Shown piece after piece: positions 1 through 4,346 of a DNA stretch of 6,470 nt (positions are counted from its first letter, which is position 1; the number at the start of each line of letters is the position of its first letter). The position numbers and the translations under genes were made by a program. The notes below the pieces were generated by a model that worked only from the letters and a program-made list of their open reading frames with translations, did no database searches and had not been told where the DNA came from. The DNA comes from an uncultured Lachnospiraceae bacterium (GTDB lineage Bacteria > Bacillota > Clostridia > Lachnospirales > Lachnospiraceae), in assembly GCA_910584695.1 (NCBI GenBank), contig CAJUBR010000116.1, positions 1-6,470 on the forward strand, given 5' to 3'.

Positions 1-49
1 TCGGGATCAAAATGATCCGTAAAACTGTCAATTTATTCGGTAAATTCAT
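1..49 (-). CDS. pgsA: CDP-diacylglycerol-glycerol-3-phosphate 3-phosphatidyltransferase, N-terminal fragment (runs off the window)
   Basis: Only the first 16 codons are present. An ATG at 47-49 opens a frame reading MNLPNKLTVLRIILIP, the characteristic N-terminus of Firmicutes PgsA (the N-L-P-N-x-L-T-x-x-R-I/V pattern leading into the first membrane helix). The family are integral membrane CDP-alcohol phosphatidyltransferases that join CDP-diacylglycerol and glycerol-3-phosphate to give phosphatidylglycerophosphate, the first committed step to phosphatidylglycerol and cardiolipin. The catalytic motif lies outside the window. The start is supported by a strong ribosome binding site seven bases upstream. 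The gene overlaps the last 17 bases of rimO in another frame, so translational coupling is likely. rimO followed by pgsA is a common order in Firmicutes. The identification rests on 16 residues plus context, but both agree well. Confidence 0.9.
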   Translation of the reverse strand, partial: MNLPNKLTVLRIILIP

Positions 50-1373
50 AATTTCGCTCCCCTATCAAATCATATTCATTAAAATCCGTTATCGTTACAT
101 GGATAAAGTCTCCAGACAACAGTTCCTCCTGCGAAGAGACAAAAACATATCCGTCAATTTCCGGTGCATCCATATAAGACCTGCATAGATACATCTGCTC
201 CTGATACAAATAACCTTCCACCACTACCTTTAAGGTCTTTCCCACCATCGCAGCATTCAAATCATAAGAGATTTCCTGCTGTAATCCCATAATCTCATCT
301 TTCCATTTTATTTTTACATCCTCCGGTATCTGACAGTCAAATTCTGCCGCAGGCGTATCTTCTTCCGGTGAATATGTAAATACACCTAACCGATTAAACT
401 CTGTCTCATCTATGAACGAAAGCATTTCTTCATGCTCTTGTTCTGTCTCTCCCGGAAATCCAGCGATCAGGGAGGTCCGAATCACAATATCCGGTATCTC
501 TTCTCTAATATGGGCTATCGTTTTTTTAATATCTTCCTTCGTTGTCTTCCTTCCCATCCTCTGTAAAATACGGTCCTCCGAATGCTGCAGCGGCATATCA
601 AGATAATGGCATACTTTCGGATTATCCCTGATTTCCAGAATAAGCTCCTCGGTAATTTCTTCCGGGTAGCAGTAAAGAAGACGAATCCAGACAAGGTCTT
701 CTATCTCCGAAAGCTTTCTCAATAATTCCGGAAGTTTTTTCTTTCCATACAGGTCAATTCCATACAAAGTAGTTTCCTGTGCCACCAGACACAGTTCCGT
801 TATGCCGTTGGAAACCAGATAAGCTGCCTGTGCGATTAAATCCTCCATTGGAACACTTCGGTAAGTTCCTCTGACCTTTGGGATAATACAGTAAGTGCAG
901 TGTTTATTACATCCTTCTGCAATTTTTAAGTATCCCATATAAGTACCGGAAGTAATCGCTCTTTTTTCATGGCTTGGTGCCAGATAATTAATATCATCAA
1001 AGTGCTCATACCGTTTGCCTTCCAGTACCGTTTCCACTGCCTCCACAATGGACTCTGTACTCGATGTCCCTAAAATGGCATCTACCTCAGGAAGCTCTTG
1101 TCTTATCTCATCCTTGTATCTCTCGGCCAGACATCCGGTAATAATTAAAGCTTTCACCTTACCGGTCTGCTTTAATCTTCCCATTTCAATAATATTTTCA
1201 ATGCTCTCTTCTTTTGCATCATGGATAAAACAACAGGTATTGATGATCACAACATCCGCCTCTTTTTCTTCATTTGTAATCGCATATCCCTTTTCCTCCA
1301 ATAAACCAAGCATGACCTCGCTGTCTACCAGATTTTTGTCACACCCAAGGGATACAAATAAAATCTGAATCAT
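33..1373 (-). CDS. rimO: Ribosomal protein uS12 (S12) aspartate methylthiotransferase RimO
   Basis: RimO is a cytosolic radical-SAM methylthiotransferase that adds a methylthio group to the beta-carbon of a conserved aspartate of ribosomal protein uS12, using two 4Fe-4S clusters and S-adenosylmethionine. The 446-residue length is typical. The N-terminal UPF0004 domain (about 3-120) carries the three cluster-binding cysteines: C11 in SLGCDKNLVDSE, C47 in NTC and C81 in GCLAERY. The radical-SAM domain has CNKHCTYC with C155, C159 and C162, then PLQHSED near 261-267 and AGFPGE near 304-309. A TRAM domain occupies about 376-441. MDAPEIDG (401-408) distinguishes RimO from the tRNA-modifying relatives MiaB and MtaB. 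C48, next to C47, is an extra cysteine. The start fits the family (MIQILFVSLG) and has GGGAG seven bases upstream. The gene follows folD by 23 bases and overlaps pgsA by 17 bases, which suggests one transcript for all three. Confidence 0.96.
   Translation of the reverse strand: MIQILFVSLGCDKNLVDSEVMLGLLEEKGYAITNEEKEADVVIINTCCFIHDAKEESIENIIEMGRLKQTGKVKALIITGCLAERYKDEIRQELPEVDAILGTSSTESIVEAVETVLEGKRYEHFDDINYLAPSHEKRAITSGTYMGYLKIAEGCNKHCTYCIIPKVRGTYRSVPMEDLIAQAAYLVSNGITELCLVAQETTLYGIDLYGKKKLPELLRKLSEIEDLVWIRLLYCYPEEITEELILEIRDNPKVCHYLDMPLQHSEDRILQRMGRKTTKEDIKKTIAHIREEIPDIVIRTSLIAGFPGETEQEHEEMLSFIDETEFNRLGVFTYSPEEDTPAAEFDCQIPEDVKIKWKDEIMGLQQEISYDLNAAMVGKTLKVVVEGYLYQEQMYLCRSYMDAPEIDGYVFVSSQEELLSGDFIHVTITDFNEYDLIGERNYEFTE
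57..63 (-). promoter_or_regulatory. Ribosome binding site of pgsA, inside rimO
   Basis: The minus strand reads AGGGGAG, seven bases before the pgsA ATG at 47-49. It lies wholly within the final codons of rimO. Its strength and spacing are the main nucleotide-level support for the overlapping pgsA start. Confidence 0.8.
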
Positions 1374-1380
1374 ACGCTGA

Positions 1381-1385
1381 CTCCC
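1381..1385 (-). promoter_or_regulatory. Ribosome binding site of rimO
   Basis: GGGAG on the minus strand, seven bases from the rimO ATG at 1371-1373, inside the 23-base gap after the folD stop. No terminator or promoter fits in that gap, which supports co-transcription with folD. Confidence 0.75.
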
Positions 1386-1396
1386 ATCTTAACATC

Positions 1397-2245
1397 TTAT
1401 TCATCAAACATAACGGCTGCTTCTACACAGTTATGCATCAGCATGGCAATTGTCATCGGACCTACCCCGCCAGGTACCGGTGTAATAGCAGATGCCACTT
1501 GCTCCACGCTTTCAAAATCCACATCACCACAAAGCTTGTTATTTTCATTTCTGTGAATTCCCACATCAATTACAACAGCCCCTTCTTTCACATAAGACGC
1601 ATCTATCATTTTAGGACGTCCCACTGCTGCGACCAGAATATCTGCACGTTTGCAGACATCTTTCAAATTCTTTGTCCGGGAATGTGTTATCGTAACGGTT
1701 CCGTTTTCCCGAAGCAAAAGAAGTGCCATCGGTTTTCCTACAATATTACTTCTTCCGACTACGACACATTCTTTTCCCTCTATTTCAATTCCGCTTCTTT
1801 TTAACAACTGGATAATTCCTGCCGGTGTACAGGAAACAAAACCCTTTTGACCGATGCTTAAGGCACCCACACTTTCCGGATGGAAGCCGTCCACATCCTT
1901 TTTCGGTGAAATTGCCTTTATCACCGTATCTTCATCTATCTGCTCCGGAACAGGTAACTGTACTAAAATACCATGAACCGCATCATCTCTATTCAGCCTG
2001 TCAATCAATGCCAGCAGCTCCTCCTGAGAGGTTTCCTCCGGTAATTCGTAGCTTTCGGAACGGATTCCAATGTATTCGCAAGCCTTTTTCTTATTCCCGA
2101 CATATACAGAGGATGCCGGATCATTTCCCACCTGAATCACCGCCATTCCTATCTCTTTTCCTTCCTCCCTAAGTCCCGCAACTTTCTCCTTTAGCTCGTC
2201 CTTAATCTGTTTACTGATCACTTTTCCGTCAATTATTTTTGCCAT
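1397..2245 (-). CDS. folD: Bifunctional methylenetetrahydrofolate dehydrogenase / methenyltetrahydrofolate cyclohydrolase FolD
   Basis: FolD is a cytosolic homodimer that interconverts 5,10-methylene-THF, 5,10-methenyl-THF and 10-formyl-THF, the last being the product of the neighbouring Fhs. From the chosen start the protein has 282 residues, normal for the family. Visible motifs, numbered from MAKIIDGK: the YxxxK catalytic motif in YVGNKKK (Y48, K52), GILVQLPVP with Q96, DVDGFHP (117-123), the dinucleotide-binding stretch VVGRSNIVGKP (about 162-172) and the C-terminal PGGVGPMT (258-265). The frame is open to a GTG at 2285-2287, giving 14 more residues (MMTGIKFIERMDRS). I chose ATG 2243-2245 because family members begin at M-A-x-I-I-D-G-K and because AAGGATGG lies eight bases upstream. 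A second ATG at 2255-2257 has no correctly spaced binding site. Cofactor preference (NADP or NAD) cannot be read here. folD is separated from fhs by a long hairpin, so it probably has its own promoter. Confidence 0.97.
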   Translation of the reverse strand: MAKIIDGKVISKQIKDELKEKVAGLREEGKEIGMAVIQVGNDPASSVYVGNKKKACEYIGIRSESYELPEETSQEELLALIDRLNRDDAVHGILVQLPVPEQIDEDTVIKAISPKKDVDGFHPESVGALSIGQKGFVSCTPAGIIQLLKRSGIEIEGKECVVVGRSNIVGKPMALLLLRENGTVTITHSRTKNLKDVCKRADILVAAVGRPKMIDASYVKEGAVVIDVGIHRNENNKLCGDVDFESVEQVASAITPVPGGVGPMTIAMLMHNCVEAAVMFDE

Positions 2246-2246
2246 A

Positions 2247-2261
2247 CTCCTATCCATCCTT
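2247..2261 (-). promoter_or_regulatory. Purine-rich ribosome binding region of folD
   Basis: The minus strand reads AAGGATGGATAGGAG just before the ATG at 2243-2245. AAGGATGG is eight bases from that ATG, a usable distance, whereas the nearer AGGAG is only one base away. The alternative ATG at 2255-2257 lies inside this purine-rich run and has AAAGG directly abutting it, which is too close. This decides the start in favour of MAKIIDGK. Confidence 0.6.
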
Positions 2262-2268
2262 TCTATAA

Positions 2269-2301
2269 ATTTTATCCCTGTCATCACTATAATTCAGTCA
2301 A
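2269..2301 (-). promoter_or_regulatory. Weak candidate promoter for folD-rimO-pgsA
   Basis: TTGACT (2296-2301) resembles a sigma-A -35 box. Downstream, GATAAA (2270-2275, 19-base spacer) or TAAAAT (2269-2274, 21-base spacer) could serve as the -10, but the spacers are longer than the usual 17. A promoter somewhere in 2250-2478 is expected because a terminator-like hairpin separates fhs from folD. This exact placement is a guess. Confidence 0.2.
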
Positions 2302-2319
2302 ACATGTCCTCTTTGAACG

Positions 2320-2336
2320 CACTGTTCTTAACAGTG
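2320..2336. promoter_or_regulatory. 17-base perfect palindrome upstream of folD (possible operator or small hairpin)
   Basis: CACTGTT and AACAGTG form 7-bp arms around a three-base centre (CTT on the plus strand). No T-run follows on either strand, so it is not a terminator. It lies about 75 bases before the folD start and just upstream of the weak promoter candidate, where a dimeric repressor or activator could bind. I cannot assign it to a known regulator, and chance is possible in AT-rich DNA. Confidence 0.35.
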
Positions 2337-2470
2337 AAATTGCAAATAATACAGCATTTCATTCCATCTATTATTTCATAACCTACGATTCCAATCACCA
2401 GATAAATCTGAAATCACGGCTATTCAGCTCCGTTTCTTGACGAGAATCACACAAATCTTCTTCCCCTGTC

Positions 2471-2625
2471 AAAAAACAGCGTCCGGTTTGATAGCAGGCT
2501 TTTCAAAGAGGGACATTTGCAACCACCGGTACTTAGGCTGCGTTTTTTGAAGCCTTATGTACCGCTGTGTTTGCAACTAAGCGGAAGCGGTCCCGGCTTG
2601 AAATGCCTGCTATCAAACCGGACGC
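2471..2625 (-). terminator. Probable intrinsic terminator of the ftsK-fhs transcript formed by the long hairpin
   Basis: On the minus strand the outer stem of the long hairpin closes and is followed two bases later by six consecutive T residues (2471-2476). The stem starts only 15 bases after the fhs stop codon. A GC-rich stem base followed by a U-run is the layout of a rho-independent terminator. On the plus strand the hairpin is followed by GTACGCTAAAAAG with no T-run, so any termination is one-directional and acts on fhs transcripts. The very long stem is unusual for a terminator; the nascent RNA may instead act mainly as a 3'-end stabiliser or pass some readthrough into folD. Confidence 0.55.
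2479..2625. repeat. 147-base long imperfect hairpin with perfect 21-bp outer arms; candidate intergenic repeat or MITE-like element
   Basis: The outer arms, 2479-2499 (beginning GCGTCCGGTTTGATAG) and 2605-2625, are perfect reverse complements over 21 bases. Pairing continues inward with interruptions: 2501-2506 with 2598-2603, 2510-2514 with 2590-2594, 2517-2522 with 2571-2576 (both TTGCAA), 2524-2526 with 2567-2569, 2527-2532 with 2559-2564, and 2535-2539 with 2551-2555. The apical loop is 2540-2550. That is about 52 Watson-Crick pairs by hand. AAGCGG occurs twice in tandem at 2579-2590 in an unpaired bulge. By hand count 76 of 147 bases are G or C, richer than the flanking leader. It has no coding capacity and no clear target-site duplication. 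Perfect ends around a looser centre suit a MITE-like or REP-type dispersed element, but with one copy in view I cannot show that it is repeated. Confidence 0.65.
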
Positions 2626-2640
2626 GTACGCTAAAAAGAC

Positions 2641-4308
2641 TCAAAACAACCCTATAATCTGATCCCCCACAACATCAATTGCCTCTGCGGCAGGCACTTT
2701 CGGAAGTCCCGGCATCGTCATAATCGAACCAGTGAGTACCACTACAAAGCCTGCACCGGCATTGACATAGACATCCCTTACACTAATTTCAAAACCGGCA
2801 GGGCGTCCCAGCTTTGTCTGGTCATCCGATAACGAATACTGTGTCTTTGCCATACAGACAGGAAGACTGCCATAGCCAAGAGAAGCAAGCTTTTCTAACT
2901 GCTTCTTTGCTGCCGGCGTATAATTTACTCCATCTGCCCCGTAAATCTTTACGGCAATCGTATTAATTTTCTCTTCAAGAGACATATTATCTTCATAGAG
3001 CAGCCTAAAATCTGCCTTTTTATTTTCCAATACATCTACTACTTTTCCAGCCAGTTCAAGACCGCCTTTACCGCCTTTTTCCCATACCTTTGCAAGTGCA
3101 AAATCACATCCCATTCCCTCTACAAACTCTTTAACAAAAGATAATTCTGCTTCTGAGTCCGTAACAAACTGATTTAACGTCACCACAATCGGTACACCGT
3201 ACTGCTTCAGGTTTTCAATATGCTTTTCTAAATTTACGATTCCCTTCTTAAGGGCGTCCACATTCTCATGATTTAAATCCGGCTTTAAAATACCGCCGTT
3301 ATATTTCAATGCACGAACAGTTGCCACCAGCACAATTGCATCTGGTGAAATCCCTGCCTTGCGGCATTTGATATCCATAAATTTCTCCGCACCAAGATCA
3401 GCACCAAAACCGGCTTCTGTCACAACAATATCGGAAAGCTTCAATGCAAGCCTTGTTGCACGCACGGAATTACAGCCATGTGCAATATTTGCAAAGGGAC
3501 CGCCATGTACAAATGCCGGAGTATGCTCCAATGTCTGAATCATATTCGGTTTAAGAGCATCCTTTAACAAAGCAGCCATAGCACCAACTGCTTTTAAATC
3601 TGCTGCCGTCACCGGATTTCCCTCTACCGAATAAGCAACGATAATGTTGCCAAGTCTTACCTTCAAATCCTCCATATCATTTGCCAGACATAAAATGGCC
3701 ATAATCTCAGAAGCTACGGAAATAACAAAATGGTCCTCTCTTACATATCCGTCCATTTTACTTCCCAGACCGACTACAATGTTTCGGAGTGCCCTGTCAT
3801 TCATATCCATACAACGTTTCCACACAATCTGTCTTGTATCAATATTCAATGTATTTCCCTGCTGGATATGGTTATCTAACATTGCCGCTAGCAGATTATT
3901 GGCAGATGTAATCGCATGAAAATCCCCGGTAAAATGAAGGTTCAGATCCTCCATTGGCACAACCTGGGAATAACCGCCGCCTGCAGCACCTCCTTTTATG
4001 CCAAAACAAGGTCCGAGAGACGGTTCGCGAAGTGCAATGGATGCCTTCTTTCCCATTCTTCCCAATGCCTGACCAAGACCTACTGTAACGGTAGTCTTTC
4101 CCTCTCCTGCTGGAGTTGGATTGATTGCAGTTACCAGTACAAGCTTTCCGTCTTCTTTATTTTCAATTCTCTTAATTAATTCATCCGAAAGCTTAGCCTT
4201 ATATTTTCCGTAAAGGTCCAGCTCTTCCTCGGAAATACCCAGCTTTTTCGCAACCTCCTTAATGTGTACCATGTTTGCTTCCTGTGCAATTTGAATATCG
4301 GTCTTCAT
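2641..4308 (-). CDS. fhs: Formate-tetrahydrofolate ligase (10-formyltetrahydrofolate synthetase)
   Basis: Fhs uses ATP to join formate to tetrahydrofolate, giving 10-formyl-THF. The enzyme is cytosolic and a homotetramer in characterised clostridial relatives. The 555-residue length is standard. Visible signatures: the nucleotide-binding TPAGEGKTT (65-73), GIKGGAAGGGY (103-113), HGGPFANIAHGCNSV (268-282) and VATVRALKYNGG (328-339), where N replaces the commoner H, an accepted variant. The C-terminus carries MTMPGLPKVPAAE (530-542). The start ATG has an ideal AGGAGG five bases upstream. It follows ftsK by 38 bases with no terminator visible, so it may be co-transcribed. FolD, which uses the product, is encoded next but beyond the long hairpin. 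Fhs is central to the Wood-Ljungdahl route in acetogens and also serves formate assimilation in non-acetogens. No other acetogenesis genes are in the window, so acetogenesis cannot be inferred. Confidence 0.98.
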   Translation of the reverse strand: MKTDIQIAQEANMVHIKEVAKKLGISEEELDLYGKYKAKLSDELIKRIENKEDGKLVLVTAINPTPAGEGKTTVTVGLGQALGRMGKKASIALREPSLGPCFGIKGGAAGGGYSQVVPMEDLNLHFTGDFHAITSANNLLAAMLDNHIQQGNTLNIDTRQIVWKRCMDMNDRALRNIVVGLGSKMDGYVREDHFVISVASEIMAILCLANDMEDLKVRLGNIIVAYSVEGNPVTAADLKAVGAMAALLKDALKPNMIQTLEHTPAFVHGGPFANIAHGCNSVRATRLALKLSDIVVTEAGFGADLGAEKFMDIKCRKAGISPDAIVLVATVRALKYNGGILKPDLNHENVDALKKGIVNLEKHIENLKQYGVPIVVTLNQFVTDSEAELSFVKEFVEGMGCDFALAKVWEKGGKGGLELAGKVVDVLENKKADFRLLYEDNMSLEEKINTIAVKIYGADGVNYTPAAKKQLEKLASLGYGSLPVCMAKTQYSLSDDQTKLGRPAGFEISVRDVYVNAGAGFVVVLTGSIMTMPGLPKVPAAEAIDVVGDQIIGLF

Positions 4309-4313
4309 ATTAA

Positions 4314-4319
4314 CCTCCT
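4314..4319 (-). promoter_or_regulatory. Ribosome binding site of fhs
   Basis: A perfect AGGAGG on the minus strand, five bases before the fhs ATG at 4306-4308. It is the strongest binding site in the window, consistent with a highly translated metabolic enzyme. Confidence 0.88.
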
Positions 4320-4346
4320 AACGTCTCTGTCCTTTGTTTAAATATA

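Larger units (their letters stand above)
2246..2478 (-). other. Leader region upstream of folD, no recognised RNA or gene
   Basis: This AT-rich stretch lies between the long hairpin and the folD start. It contains the 17-base palindrome at 2320-2336, a 12-base palindrome (CAGATAAATCTG, 2399-2410), the weak promoter candidate and the folD ribosome binding region. I looked for the conserved elements of the tetrahydrofolate riboswitch, plausible before a folate gene in Clostridia, and did not find them. The longest minus-strand reading frame ends with TGA at 2294-2296 and is about 34 codons from a GTG at 2396-2398, without a convincing binding site. I do not call it a gene. Confidence 0.6.

Noticed and set aside
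4..18. GGATCA-AAA-TGATCC inverted repeat downstream of rimO as a terminator
   Set aside because: It lies inside the pgsA coding start (codons for R-I-I-L-I-P), has no T-run, and six-base arms of this kind can arise by chance.
1433..2172. Plus-strand open frames of 66-123 codons opposite folD
   Set aside because: They mirror the strongly conserved folD frame on the other strand, lack binding sites and resemble no protein family.
2294..2398. Possible 34-codon small gene upstream of folD, ending with TGA at 2294-2296 in the same frame as folD
   Set aside because: No convincing ribosome binding site before the GTG at 2396-2398 or the internal ATG, no recognisable family, and a length expected by chance. 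The shared frame with folD is interrupted by a stop and FolD proteins have no such N-terminal extension.
2246..2478. Tetrahydrofolate riboswitch upstream of folD
   Set aside because: The conserved core sequences of that riboswitch class, as I recall them, are not present on the minus strand.
2479..2625. Insertion sequence with transposase or a CRISPR unit
   Set aside because: The element has no coding capacity, no direct-repeat/spacer periodicity and no clear target-site duplication, so only a non-autonomous repeat remains possible.
2624..2631. GCGTACGC palindrome at the edge of the hairpin as a specific site
   Set aside because: Eight bases only, partly explained by the end of the hairpin arm, and nothing nearby gives it a role.
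3644..4179. Plus-strand open frames of 87-91 codons opposite fhs, and similar ones opposite rimO and ftsK
   Set aside because: Antisense shadows of well-supported genes, with no family resemblance and no independent start signals.
4309..4346. Terminator or separate promoter between ftsK and fhs
   Set aside because: The 38-base gap shows no stem with a T-run and no clear -35/-10 pair; only the strong fhs ribosome binding site is evident.
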